From Lactifluus volemus (lineage: Eukaryota; Basidiomycota; Agaricomycetes; Russulales; Russulaceae): a DNA stretch of 64,000 nt. The stretch is taken from assembly GCA_022376515.1 (NCBI GenBank), contig WTXI01000004.1, positions 930,001 through 994,000 of the forward strand, given 5' to 3'. This document shows positions 1-12,500 of the stretch, one piece after another. Both the position numbers and the translations under genes were made by a program. Under the pieces are notes generated by a model. The model made no database searches and was not told where the DNA came from. It saw nothing but the letters and a program-made list of their open reading frames with translations. Within the stretch, counting starts at the first letter, position 1, and each line of letters starts with the position of its first letter.

Positions 1-1086
1 TTTTTGGTTTCGGCATCTCAAACGCATGGTACTATAGACACGCGCCAGTCGACCAATGCCCAGGTCTGTCCCACCCCAACCCAATACGATGTGACGCCAC
101 AATCCGTTGGCAGATCTGTCAGCGAGGTAGTTACGATACAATCTAATCTGTTCCTCAACACGTTACTGCCAAAAATCCGCTGTTTTTTTTTTAAAAAGAA
201 GGAACAAGGAATCGCACCTGGTTGTACGCCTCTTGCATCATCGATTGATTTCCGGTCGTTAGTCCATAATACGCCAAAAAAGGTGGCACCATATAAACAA
301 AATCGCTCCTATAGGTAATACACACAGTTGATGAACCCGAAAAGAGCCGCCAGGGGGGGGGCGTACCAAAGTTGGAGTTGGTCGACCCGATGAGAGATGG
401 CGCCGTCGATCGTTTTGGGACTTTAGGGCCGAGGAGGTAATCTACCTGAGCGGTCGCTGCTCTCGCATAATCCTCGTTGTCTTGCTGCTGCTGAGTCCAG
501 TTGGCAAGTAACACGGCGATTCCGACGCTCGCTGGATCGCCAGCGCTACCATCTCCCCCCATCAACGGTTCCCACCCACCCTCATTGCCATTATTCGGGG
601 AAATTACAGAGCGCGCGATGTTTAATACGTCGACGAGAGAGGCGTTTTGAGAGGTGGTGAGGGAGGAGGGGGAGGAGGGAACGGAAGGAGGAGGAGGACT
701 TGAGAGGAGGGGTGAAGACGGAAAATTCGGGAGAGGAAAGTTCGAGAAGAGCTTGGGCACGCGTGCCTAGTTCCCAACTATGATAGAGTGTGTGAGTGGG
801 TTTTCCCAAAAAAAAAATCCCTGGGATTATTGGGAGTTCAGCCGAGAAAAGTGCGACCCGCATGTGGTGTGCAAAACGGACACGTCGGCAGACAGGCTGA
901 ATCACCTGAAGCGCAAAGGCAGGTGTTGAGAAGAAGGAGAAGAAGAGGCTGACCTGTGAGTAGCACCTTGCTGCAGACGTTGCTTCACCATTTCTATCTG
1001 AGCATTGGACAAGACCTGAGCGATAGCCGTAAAGGTAGTAGTGAGAGCAAAAGCAAGACGCGATTCCGAGCTAGTTTGATGTACAT
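1..1086 (-). CDS. six-hairpin glycoside hydrolase, partial (runs off left edge)
   Basis: Probable secreted glycosidase of the six-hairpin (alpha/alpha-barrel; GH88/GH105-like) superfamily acting on cell-wall sugars. The chosen ATG (complement of 1084-1086) opens a hydrophobic leader, MYIKLARNRVLLLLSLLP. A one-base shift then leads into a stretch with SNAQIEMVKQRLQQGA, ending at a GT donor near 955. The next exon (about 780 down to 191) reads SWELGTRAQALLEL, then NASLVDVLNIARSV, then a Q-rich turn and SDFVYMVPPFLAYYG, a pattern I associate with this superfamily. Near the edge GLWRHIVLG and HWSTG are readable. Two or three frame changes are needed to join these, and the C-terminus lies outside the window. 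The exact GH family cannot be fixed from this part. The family call is moderate; that a coding gene lies here is more certain. Confidence 0.62.
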
Positions 1087-1528
1087 GGTCGCCTTCCTGA
1101 GGAGTCGCAGGTCGGGGGACTCATCATACGAACGAACCAAGGATGTGGATGATAATATAGGGAGCGAGTGAAAACTTTTTCACTTTATTTGTGCCATGGA
1201 ATGCCTGTAAAATTACTGCTTGTTCAGTTTTTTTTTTACATTTTGAATATACAGCCGAAAGCAACTTTGGAGGTAATTTTAGGTTACTTGTGCACTTTTG
1301 CGCCTTTTGTACCTTTTTTTAGCTCGGCAAACTCGAGCAGTTTCCTGATGCATCGACTCGTCATCTCCGAGATGACCTTTTATCTAAATTTAGTCGTCGG
1401 TAAGAGGCAAGCCAGCTATCGTCGTTAATGATAGGGGACAACTTTATCATCTTGATGATGTCAGCAATGGACCGGTTCCCGGTAACCAAACCTCCCTTTT
1501 TGCTTGCCGCACCACGCGCGCGTGTGTC

Positions 1529-2112
1529 ATGGTCCGTCTTATCACCCACAATCTCCTTGCGTGCCATGCCAAAGGTTGCACTACCAACAATTTTCCTCTC
1601 AAATTTAGCAATGTAAAGCTCGCTCTTCGTGAAGCAGATTTCAACCCAGACTTTCTTCGCGGCTTCCTTTCTCGAATCGAGTGGGATGCGCTTATTCAAG
1701 CTTCACGAGAGGTAAAAAAACAAAAAAAAGAGCCCTTTTGAGTTTTTGGAACGCTAAACGCTTCCACTCATGATAAAGATTGGAGACTCGTCGTTACCGC
1801 AGGAACGACCAGAGATGCTCGATGATGACTTTTTGAAGCAACTGCACCACGTACTTCTCGAGGTCAGTTTTTTTTTAAATCCTTGATCTCTCCCCCCTCT
1901 TTTTTTTTTTTTTTTGATTTTGGTCTGGTACTCTATTTGCCTTAGATTCACGTAGACGAAGGTCTGATGACGTGCCCAAACTGTGGACACGTCTACCCAA
2001 TCTCGAATGGGATCCCGAATATGGTCCGTCTTTATTTACTTTCAGCTAAACCTCATCATCTCTCAAACGCGTTCTCCGGCTTTAGTTGTTGGCCGAGCAC
2101 GAGATTGGATAG
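1529..2112 (+). CDS. trm112: TRM112 methyltransferase activator, intact, four exons
   Basis: Small zinc-binding protein that activates several methyltransferases acting on tRNA, rRNA and release factor eRF1 (Trm9, Trm11, Bud23, Mtq2 in yeast). Exons 1529-1711, 1779-1862, 1946-2023 and 2086-2112 join in phase 0 with GT...AG introns to give 123 residues, the usual family length. Exon 1 starts MVRLITHNLLACHAKGC, exon 2 holds the acidic helix EMLDDDFLKQLHHVLLE, exon 3 carries the second zinc half TCPNCGHVYPI, and exon 4 ends LLAEHEIG. The zinc cysteines (C12 and C17 in exon 1; CPNC in exon 3) are present. No lesions were found, which makes it a useful internal control for sequence quality. It is divergent to the glycosidase on its left. 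Confidence 0.94.
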
Positions 2113-2847
2113 CTCTCTGCCTTTGTCTAGCGACTTTTTAAAAAAAATCGTGACAGCTTCCCACCCTCCATTCATCAATCAATGGTAGATCGTGCGGTCG
2201 GGTTACGTCTACCGGCAGTAGCGCTACCGGGTCCGGATTAAAGATATTAGAGTGCCTCGTATGTCTATGAATCGGATCCGCCCGTTGTGTGGCACATGGG
2301 AGCTGTGGATTATGACGTCACTTGTAATTGAGCTTTTGCCCTGGGATATGCTGTTCATAGATGGATTCGCCAGTAGTAGTCGTGCATGAGAATACGGGTT
2401 TGATTCTAAGCCGCGTTTCGACTGTGAAAATAGAAAGTTGCGGGGCTTGGCGTGGAGTGATTGGCTTGGCCTGTAACAGCATTCTCCAAACAAAGATCCG
2501 GAACGGAACTCAGCTCTACGTATCTTCATTCTTTTGATCAAAAAACCTGTCAAGACTGTCGCGATGACCGCACAGTCGCTTAGTCTTGGCTGACAGCAAA
2601 TCGATATCGTGTAGCGAATATCCCTCCAAGGGGTTCTCATTGCTGTTCCTGACGTTCGCCCCTCACCCAGCATCGCGTGATGCCATTTTCATGGCGATGC
2701 TTTCGCTAACCAAAATAATAAATAAATAAAGACTGTATACCCCTCTGATCGATATGATCGAACCAATAGCTGAACGGTCTCACAAGGTCTTAAATACGCT
2801 CGTAATTGTCCCTTTCGTTTCCCTTTTTTTCTTTCTTCGTGCTAACA
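2113..2847. other. intergenic, no gene seen
   Basis: Contains the TRM112 3' end and the upstream region of the ATPase gene. A minus-strand open frame of 149 codons at 2224-2673 has no recognisable motif, and I treat it as chance. An AT-rich stretch (aataataaataaataaa) lies at 2702-2720. Confidence 0.5.
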
Positions 2848-5800
2848 ATGTCAGAAGACATCGAAGTTCAGAGGATCGCCATCGTGCCTACCCAAACTCG
2901 TCGCTCTATTCACCATGGTGACACTTCGCTTACCATTCGCAGGACTATCTCTATACGTGCCCCATCCGTCCAACCCTCGGCGCGTCTCCCCATCGAGTTT
3001 CGTACCCTAAGTTTGCACCTCGAGAATAGCAAGGCTCCTCCAGGCAAAGATACCAAGACCCCTAAAGGAACCGTCAAAGGTTGTTTCTCTTTAAACCAAG
3101 AAAAAAAACATCGCTGACCGTCTAAAAAGATTTATCCGAACTTGATTGGCACCGTATTTCCGTTGATGAAGCACTCCTTCGTCTTAGAGTCGCACCAAAG
3201 GCCGGCTTGGAGGCCGCGCAAGCGCAGCGACGCGTCGCCCAGTATGGCGCGAACCAGATCTCGCCCCCGCCGAATCGTATGTTCCGCAAGGTTCTTGGAT
3301 GGGTCTTTGGCGGCTTTGGTAGTTTACTTCTCGGTGCCAGTGTCGTTTGTTTCCTCGCCTGGTACGTCGACGAAACGGCTATGATAGGGGACCGGATCTG
3401 ACACTGACAGCGTCCAACCCGCAGGAAACCATTGGGGAACCCGAACCCGCAGTCATCCAACCTCGCCCTCGCTATCGTCCTCCTTGTCGTCGTCGTCCTT
3501 CAAACCATCTTTAACGCCTGGCAGGACTTTTCCACTTCACGCGTCATGGCTTCTATCCGTGGTATGCTCCCCGCCGACGTTGTCGTCCTCCGTGACGGCG
3601 TCCAGACCACTCTCCCTGCTTCCGCCCTCGTTCCCGGAGACCTCGTCAACATCTCCATAGGTCAAAAGGTCCCCGCAGATCTCAGGCTGATCGACGTCTC
3701 TGGTGATCTCAGGTTTGATAGGAGTATCCTCACTGGCGAGGTATATCATCCGCCGGAAATTTTTTGCTTTTGTGGCTAATCCGTCATCCCCAGAGTGAAC
3801 CTATCACTGGACGCCTGGACAAGACAGATGATAACATTCTCGAGGTACGGTACCCTCTTGTTCTCCCCCGTGTCTTCCCATTCACACCACCCCTTTCTAG
3901 ACAAAGAACATTGCTTTACAAGGTACCCTTTGCGTTAACGGATCCGGCGTCGGTCTCGTCTTTCAGATCGGTGACAACACCGTCTTGTGCGTCGTTTTCA
4001 TCTGGCCCATGCCCATCATCTCATCATCCTCCACCTAACAGTGGTCGCATTGCCAAGCTATCTTCGTCCGCTTCCTCCTCACCGACTACTTTGCAGCGTG
4101 AGATCCTTCGATTTGTCATCATCATTGGCGGCTTGGCGACCCTCGTCGCTATCTTGATTGTCATCCTTTGGGCTGCATGGTGAGCACCATCCACGTGAAC
4201 GGCCCGGATTCCCCCTCAAACATTATTTCAGGTTGAGGCACAGCTATCCAAATTACATCAACACTGCGGGCCTTCTTATCGATGTTGTTTCTGTCATGGG
4301 TAAATCTGTCCCCCCCGATCGTATTCATTCTAAAAACTCTAACATTTCCTAGTCGCTTTTATTCCCGAGGGTCTGCCCATTGCCGTCACTCTTTCTTTGG
4401 CCAAGGTCGCGCACACTTTAAGCAAGCACAAGGTTTTATGCAAGTAAGTCCCGTCATAACCGGCGCAGCGTACATTTGAGGTATTCAACGAGTTGACAGG
4501 TCGTTGTCTATCGTCGAGACTCTGGGATCTGTGAACGTCCTTTGCTCGGTACATCACTTTCCCGTGGGGTATTCTTCTTGCGTAGACTGATTTTGTGAGC
4601 AGGATAAGACAGGCACTTTGACGCAGAACAAGATGCACGTCGAGGATACCGCAATCTACGACGTCCCGTTTACCGTGCCTTCTCTCCGCGAACGCTTGGA
4701 ATCGGCACCGCCGGCAGTTGCTGAAAATCTCCGCCAGCTTCCCGTGGTTTCGGCCATCTGCAACGCAGCTGCCTTTGAGGGTTCTGCATCAGAGTCAAAC
4801 CGGAACATTATCGGTGATGCGACTGGTAAGCGGTCTCACGATTGGACTGAATATCTTTGCTCACATTCCCATTAATCAGACTCGGCAATATTGAAGTTTG
4901 CGGATGACCTCAATCCTAGCGACGCTATCCGTGCGCGGTGGCGACATGTACACAAAGTCCCTTTCAACTCCAAGGTAACTTACGTCAAACCTATAGTCAG
5001 ACCGATTCAGACGCTCACGCATTCCCAGACCAAGTTTATGCTCACGCTATCGCAAGCTGCACTTGCGACGGACGAAGCGGGACTTCTTCCTCCACCGCTA
5101 GCATCCTGGGATACGTTCGCTCCAGGCGATCTTCTTCTTTGCGTCAAGGGTGCACCCGATATCCTCTCTCGCGTTGCACCCACGTCATCGGGACTGGAAA
5201 TGACCGTCCCTTGAATCTTACCTTTGCAGCCCGTCAGCGCATCGTGGCTATTCAGGAGCAATGGGCTGCCCAAGGCCGCCGGGTGTTGCTAGTCGCACGT
5301 CGTGTGGTCGCGCGCGATCTATTGCCAAAGTGATCGACCCCCATGCGGAAGGCTTTGACGAACTCGTCGATGGCCTCAACTCTGAACTCATCATCGTCGG
5401 TCTTGTCGGTTTGATCGACCCCTGAAACCCGATATCCCAGATACCGTTCGGTGCGAAAACGTTTCAAATCTCCTTTTTACCCTTCTAACGTTTTCTAGGA
5501 TATGTCGTGGAGCCGGTATTCGCTTCTTTGTATTACTGGTGATTATCCCGCCACTGCTGTCGCGATCGCCGCACAGCGGGCATCATCTCGAATCCGGCCG
5601 CAGTACACCACGTCTCTAACCTCTTGGATCGAAACCACTCCACACAAGAAGAGGAGAAGCAGGACAGGGAGAAGGTCGAGGGTGTCGATGTGTCACGCGA
5701 ATCGAGCGAATCCGGACCAACGCCGGCTCAAGGCCCGGGCATCGTCATCACGGGGCGGAGCTCGAGTCGCTCTCGGAAGAGCAGGAGGACATTTATGCTC

Positions 5801-7166
5801 GTACCCCGAGGTCGTCTTTGCGCGCACGACTCCGGAACAGAAACTTCGCATTGTCCGCGCGCTTCAGGCCCGTGGTGGCGTCGTAGGCGTCACCGGAGAC
5901 GGCGTCAACGATGCGCCAGCGTTGCGCGCGGCAGATTGCGGTATCGCTATGGGCAGCGGATCGGACGTCGCACGTGAGGCAGCAGATATGGTCCTCCTCG
6001 AAGACTTTTCTGCCATCGTCGTTGCGCTCGAGTGGGGTGCGTCAAATTTTTTCCCCGTTGTTGGTCGACTCACCAGATCAATATAGGCCGTCTGGTGTAT
6101 GACAACTTGAAAAAGACGATTGTGTACCTCCTTCCTGCTGGCAGGTGAGAACTACAAGCATAGTGTGGTGAGGCGTATCTGACAAAGAAAGTGGCCGTGT
6201 CCAGTTTCTCAGAGTTGATGCCCATCATGTTGAACGTCCTCATTGGCGTCCCACAAATGCTCAGCAACATCCAGATGATTTTGATTTGCGTCGGAGTAAG
6301 TTCTTTTTTTTGTTTTGAATCCTGACTTGTCTTCACGACGTTCTTTGTCCGCAGACTGACGTGCTTCCTGCGTTGAGCATGTGCTTTGAGCCTCCAGAGA
6401 GCGGTTTGCTCTCTCGTCCACCGCGTAACGTGAAGAAGGAACGCCTGGTGAATGCCCGCTTGTTACTTCAAGCATACGGTTTCCTCGGTGTCCTCCAGTC
6501 GCTCTGTGCCATGTCAATGTCAGTAGTATTTCTCCCTCTCAAATGTTTGTCTGATTGGGGTCCGCTCAGGTCATTTTGGTATCTCCAACGCCACGGCGTA
6601 CCGTTTTCATCTCTGGCGTTAAAATTTGGTAATTACCCTCCAGAGTTGACAAACGACTTGTTGTTTGAGGCGCAGAGTGTCTACTTTTTCACCCTCGTTG
6701 TGATGCAGTGGGGGTGCGTGACTTTTTATTATTATTATTCTTTGGCCTTGGCGTAAACTCGAGTCTCTTTGACAGCAACCTGCTCTCTACGCGCACGCGC
6801 AGATCGAGCATCTTACAACAGCCACCGACATGGAACATCAATCGCACGACGATTCCCGCTGCCTTTTGTGCACTCTCATCGGCATCTTCTTCTCTTACGT
6901 ACCCGTCTTGTAAGTACCCAGGGGTTGCGCTTTGCCCTGGTTGGAGCTGACGATGATATTTATTATAATAGCCATAAAGTCTTTCAGACGAGCAATATTC
7001 CCGTGGAACACTTTTTCATCCCGTTGACGTTCGCGTTGGGTTTGATTGTGTAAGGCTTTTTTTTAAATCGAATTTTTGCGTCAGTTGTGCTTACCTCTCT
7101 TTTAGCCTGGATGAGACGCGCAAGTTGATAGTGCGCAATTATCCTCAAGTTTCCTTGCAAGGATAG
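2848..7166 (+). CDS. P-type cation ATPase, P2C (Na+/K+-ATPase alpha)-like, with frame lesions
   Basis: Membrane cation pump of the P2 group; the transmembrane loops resemble fungal proteins annotated as Na+/K+-ATPase alpha-like. Start at 2848 (MSEDIEVQR). After a short intron follow [19 protein letters not shown] (N-terminal cation-ATPase domain) and [16 protein letters not shown] before the first membrane pair. The actuator TGES is split by an intron (TGE at about 3735, SEP at about 3795). The phosphorylation site DKTGTLT is at 4603. Hinge motifs are TGDYPATA (about 5530) and TGDGVNDAP (about 5895). C-terminal membrane segments run to about 7100, and the stop at 7164-7166 follows NYPQVSLQG. 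Length of roughly 1,050-1,100 residues suits the family. Lesions: in-frame stops at 5212, 5331 and 5423 and shifts around 5560-5770, each cured by one base. The ion transported cannot be read from sequence. Confidence 0.88.
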
Positions 7167-7542
7167 CGTGGTAATAGATCTTTTTAATATCCAATCCACA
7201 TATACACTCCACGACCTGACGTAGAATTTGGTGAGGAACTGCTGTTTTCCTCGAATGTATCGAGTAGTAGAGATGTTAATGACGAAATGAAATAACGAGA
7301 CTAGTATGTGATACATGTGATAGTGCTTCGCAAGAAGTCTGAACCAATCATTTTGTTGGAAAAATAGCCTGTTGTTCGATTTGTACCAAAAAAAAGGAGG
7401 GTTCGACTCGGAACGGAATCAAAGGAATGTTTTTTTTTTTTGACGATTAGCGTTACAGATGATTTTCGAGAAAAAAAATAAATCTTCCCCTTCCCCACTC
7501 ATGATCGTGATCTGGATTATAAGAAAATCCAAATCCCTACTA

Positions 7543-8186
7543 TCACACCGCGTTTCCGAACGTCATTCCTGGATAGTATCGCAAGTCGGCCATCATTGGC
7601 GGCCTCGGCCTCGTCGTCGTCTTCCACGGCGTCTTTGTCTTTGCCAATACGGGCATCGTTAACAAGATGGACTCGTCCGATTGTCTCTCTCGTTGTTGTT
7701 GTTGTTGTTGTGGTTTCCATGAAAGACTTGGACCTGGACCGCGGTACATCTCCTGGATTTGAAGCGTGCGTCGACGGTGGTCATCGCGTCTTTTTTCAGA
7801 GCGTATTTGACGTATTTTGAGAAAGGTGAGGATGATGCCGAGAGTGATCACAAAGACTGTTATTTTTAAATAAATATATAAATCGACAACATTTCATTAA
7901 TAAAAACTTGAATGAACGAATGAATGAATAGGACTTACGGGATGCGAACGTGATGGCGAGGATGACGAACGGAGGTGGATTTTTCTTGGAGGGAGATGGT
8001 GGCGTGCACGAAGCGGTTGTAGGGCTGTTGGAGCTTTACGAAAAAAATAATTCGAGGATTTGAGTAAAAGAGAGGAAGGGAAGGGAAGGGCTCACAGATC
8101 GGTCGGGCACTCTGCTGCTGTGCTGCTGCTGCATTGACGCTCGGCGGGAGGAGAAAGAGGAGTTGGAAAAGTAAAGTGAATGCAAG
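7543..8186 (-). CDS. small single-pass membrane protein, unknown function
   Basis: Not recognised. Reading the minus strand, about 8186-8108 encodes a hydrophobic leader (SLAFTLLFQLLFLLPPSVNA) followed by AAAQQQSARPI, then a GT donor. The next exon gives a Ser/Pro-rich stretch (TPPSPSKKNPPP) running into FVILAITFAS. An intron with clean GTAAGT and ACAG ends follows, then FVITLGIILTFLKIRQIRSEKRRDD, completing one membrane helix with a basic cytoplasmic side. A poly-Gln run from CAA repeats (about 7697-7711) precedes the C-terminus, with the stop at 7543-7545. Layout suggests signal peptide, short outer linker, one helix and an inner tail, as in small type I membrane or sensor-like proteins. 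No ATG was found for the leader, and the first junction is out of phase, so the 5' model is unsure. Confidence 0.5.
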
Positions 8187-8879
8187 TGAAGCGCTAGCGG
8201 GGGTCCCCAGGACTCTCGATTTCGATTGCGAAAAGACTGAAATTTTTGAAAAAATGAGTGCGGTTCCGTTTAAGAGATGGAAAGCTGAGCCGCACCAAAC
8301 ATGACAAAAAGGACTTTTTCCTTTTTTTTTTTTTGTTTTCTGGGAAAAAAAGGAGGAGCAGCCTGCTGCTACTAGTAAAGGTTTTGGGTAGAACGATCAA
8401 AGGGAGAGAAAAAGGAAAGAGAAGAAAGAAGGTTTTATAAGGGAAACGCAACTTTTATAGTCCACAGAAAAAAAGGAGCCATTGTGGCAGGCGGTTAAAA
8501 AAAAAGCCCTTATTTTTTTTTTTGCTGGAGAATGTGGCAGGCTTTGTGGTGTCTGAGTCGATCACGGTTTCGGAAAGAGCGTGAGAGTCGGGGCGATGGG
8601 GTGAACAAAGCCAAAGCTCAATTTGATAAAAGCGTGAACGAGCGAGCGGGCAAGCCAATCTACATCACTAGCCTGAATATACTAGACCGTGAGGTAGATT
8701 TATATCTGTCGTTCATGCTTCCTTTACAGAAGTCGATGAAACTGAGACAGTTGTTGTAGCAGCGGATCCCAGTGTGTCACCCTGTACCGCTGGCTCTCAG
8801 TTTCAATCAGAGAGAGAGAAAAAGAGCGTAAAACAGGTTGCGTCTAGATTTGAGACCACCACTTGTAGAGCGCGGCCGT
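8187..8879. other. intergenic, no gene seen
   Basis: Dominated by A/T homopolymer tracts (about 8310-8540). Open frames here are short and share no motif with known families. Confidence 0.45.
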
Positions 8880-9475
8880 GCCGGAGTGGACCAAAGGCAA
8901 ATCGCGCAATGACTTTGACTTTGAGAAGTCAATTCCGGAAATGGCCGGCGGTCACGGCGCCCACGGTACCGCATCCCAAAAAGCAACATCTTAAACAACA
9001 CGCTTCCTGTATGAAACATTCGCTATGAATCGCATGTTAATAAATAGTCTACGAGTGAGGCATGAACTTCTAATATGAAATGTTTCCGAGCAATTTTATT
9101 TACGGCTTACGATTTCTGCAATTGAATAAATACGTCCTCCCGTAGACGAGGAAGCGGCACAGACAACAACAACTTCAATAGCAATGCGAAGAGGAACAAT
9201 GATAATCGTGGTGCGGGGGTTTGGCAAACGGAGCGATGTGTGGGGGATGTCAGTCAGAGAGCCCACAATAGACGCTTTCCCCTCCAATCGACCCAAAAAC
9301 CCCTTCCATGCGAACCAGCGCCAGAAATCCCAGTCACCGCTTACCTAAAGCTGCGCCCGTCCGTGGGACCCACAAGGTCTAGTGTGATTGTCGAATCCAA
9401 AGGTGCCATCTTGTATTTGGGTATCTCAGGACGATAGAGACCCTTGAGAGGTGCAGGCACGGGCCCACCAACAAA
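8880..9475 (+). repeat. dispersed repeat family R-A, copy 1
   Basis: Matches 15850-16345 in the same orientation, 29040-29350 in part, and 35290-35830 in reverse. Shared blocks include a stretch around the word cctcccgtagacgag (9137) and a segment near 9370-9440 ending in caggac.atagag. The D copy at 35,3xx retains an 85-codon open frame, so the family may derive from a decayed protein-coding gene. It borders the WD40 end of NLR copy A. Confidence 0.7.
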
Positions 9476-9545
9476 GATGAAATGCTCATTATATATGCAT
9501 TCTGGTGCATCTTGCAAACTAGTACAATTGATTCTAAAGTTCTAT

Positions 9546-12500
9546 TTAGATAACTGAATCATGTACTGTAGCCCAATTCGATCCGTACACAAACTTTGAG
9601 AAATCAAGGCGAGTCTCATGGTCACCTGCAATCCAGATAGTGCTAGGTCTATGAAGGCACCGCCTATGGGGCTCGGGAATCCATAGAATAAGTTTTCCCT
9701 CGTCTCCGTATATCCAACCATCATCATTAATCGGGTTTGGTCCGTAAAATGAATCTTAATATCTTCGGTTACGATCTTCACCACATCGTCTGAGGCGAGG
9801 CAGCATGCTGCACGTCCGGTGAGAATGCAAGAGATGAACTGGATAAGTTGACAGTAATGGGCCCGCTGCGACCGTCTGTTGTGTCCCACACCCGAACGTG
9901 AGTCGAGTGAGGCCGATGCGATAAACTGCCCGTCCGGCGAGAATGCAACAGAATTGATTGAATCGGTGTGCCCAGTAAATGGGCCTGCCACGACCTGTCC
10001 TGTTCTGGCACCCACATCGAATCGTGTAATCTCCGAGGTTGATGCGATACGTTGCCATCGGAGAGAATGCAACAAATTGACCCAACCTGTGTGTCCAGTA
10101 AATGGGCCGCCACGACCTCACCACTTGTACATCCCACACCGAATCGTGCAATCGCGAGGCCGAGGCAATACGCTGCCCGTCCGGAGAGAATGCAACAGAT
10201 GTGACCGGACCAGTGTGTCATCGTCAGTAAACAGGCACGCCATGACTGACCTCTTGTAGCATCCCACACCCGAATCGTAAATCGTACGAGGCTGATGCAA
10301 TGCGCTGCCCGTCCGGCGAGAATGCAACAAATGTGACGAATGGGTGTGTCCAGTAAACGGGCTGGCCGCGACCTGTCCTGTTGTGGCATCCCACACCCGA
10401 ATTGTGCATCGTCCGAAGCTGATGCGATACGCTGCCCGTCCGGCGAGAATGCAATGGATGTGACCTGTAGGTGTGTCCAAACGGGCCCACGACCTGTCCT
10501 GTTGTGGCATCCCACACCCGAATCGTGCGATCGAAAGAAGCTGATGCAATACGCTGCCCGTCGAGAGAGAACGCAACCGATGTAACCACATGGGTGTGTC
10601 CAGAAACGGTTCCGCCACGACCTGTCCTGTTGTGGCATTCCGCACCAGAATCATGAAAGAGGGCGAGGCTGATGAGATACGCTGCCCATCTGGGGAGAAT
10701 GCAACAGAAAGGACCGAATAAGAATGTTGAGCAGATGGCCTGCCACGACCTGTCCTGGTGTGGCATTCCACACCTGAATTGTGTTTATCGTGAGACTGAT
10801 GCAATACGCTGCCCATCTGGGGAGAATGCAACAGATTGAATGGACTGGTGCTCCCAGGAACCGTAAACGGGCCTGCCACTTCCTGTCCTGTTGTGGCATC
10901 CCACACCGCAATCGTGTTGAAAACGGCTATGCGATACGCTGCCCGTCCGGCGAGAATGCAACCGCACCGGGGTCTAGTAAATGGGCCCGCCACGACATGT
11001 CCTGTTGTGGCATCCCACACCCGAATCGTGCATATCCGAGGTGACGCAAATCGCCGCCAGTCGAGAGAGAATGCAACAGATCTGACCAAATCGGTGTGTC
11101 CAGTAAACGGGCCCGCCACAACATGTCCTGTTTGGCATCCCACACCCGAATCGTGCAATCATCTGAGGCTGATGCGATACGCAGCCCGTCCGGTGAGAAT
11201 ACAATAGATGAGACCGAATGGGTGTGTCCAGTAAATGGGCCCGCAACGACCTGTCCTGTTGTCGCATCCCACATCCGAACCGTCCCATCACTGAAGCTGA
11301 TGTGATACGGTGCCCGTCCGGCGAGAATGCAATAGATGTGACCGAATGGGTGTGTCCAGTAAACGGGCCTGCTACAACCTGTCCTGTTGTGGCATCCCAT
11401 ACCCGAATCGTGAGATCCCGAAGCTGATGCAATACGCTGTCCGTCCGGCGAGAATGCAACACAAGGGCCAACCGGTCATGTGTTTGATCGTCATTTCCAG
11501 TGCTGGCCAATGCGACAACTGACCGCGTTCCAACCTCAATGTGCGAGGAAATCGGGAAATGTATTGATTCCGGATATGGGACGAGGTTGGTGCAAAGGGA
11601 GGGCAGAGACGTATATATGAGGTACACTTCTTGCAATCGCCATTCCGAAATATCGCACAAATGCTGATGAATCATTCGCCAATTCCAAAAAGTTCTTACT
11701 TCAGTCATTGAGCCCTATTGCGATTTCACGCAAAAGTCACTATATGTCGTCTTGAGTTATGTAGTGTACATACCTCCCGCTGCAGCCATATTAATAGAGA
11801 TGACAATGCTCGTGAAGCAAGGCCCAAATGACTCTTGATGCTAAGAACTTCCAGCCAAAACAGAAACTTCGTCTCAAAGACCGATCGAACCTTCTTGAAA
11901 ATATCCTCATCGAAGGCGAGATATTCCAAATGATCGTTCCAATGGATGCAGGCATACGATAAAGCAGATGGAATATGTTTGGCGATTCGATTTCTAAGTC
12001 CGGGACCTCGCTGTTGGCGAGATATGACGATTCCAGCTTGCAGATGTTGAACTTCAGGTTATCGAGCATTATCCCAAGGCAGGAATGTACCAGCTGACGG
12101 TGGGCATCCGCAAGATCCACATAAAACTCCGTGCTCGTCCCACTTGTCAGAAAGTCACGGAATGAGGTGTGGATGGGGACAATCGGACGCGTCCGATCGG
12201 ATGATATGACGTTACTCAGCAGAGAGCCGAGGTAAGGGAGCATTATAAGAACCCGATCGGAATCCTCAAGTTGGGCAGCGAGAGAATGCCGTCGCAGAGA
12301 AATTAGAGTATCGATGGAGAGGGGTTCCATCGCAGCAAACAGCTGTCCCATCACGGACCGAAACAGAACCTGGGATGAATCTGTTTTGAAGTACTCTTTC
12401 AGGACTTGTTCGTACAAGTTGTCCAATAGACCTTGTCCACTGAGGCCTCGAGAGTGTCCCAAAAGGCGCTGTACACACTCATTGTCGCCAAGGTCAAGAC

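Noticed and set aside
2224..2673. 149-codon minus-strand frame upstream of the ATPase
   Set aside because: No motif, no intron logic, and compositionally like the surrounding spacer.
9790..11470. Array of ~129-bp units considered as a CRISPR or satellite
   Set aside because: Units code for WD40 blades, lie inside a NACHT gene, and there are no spacers.
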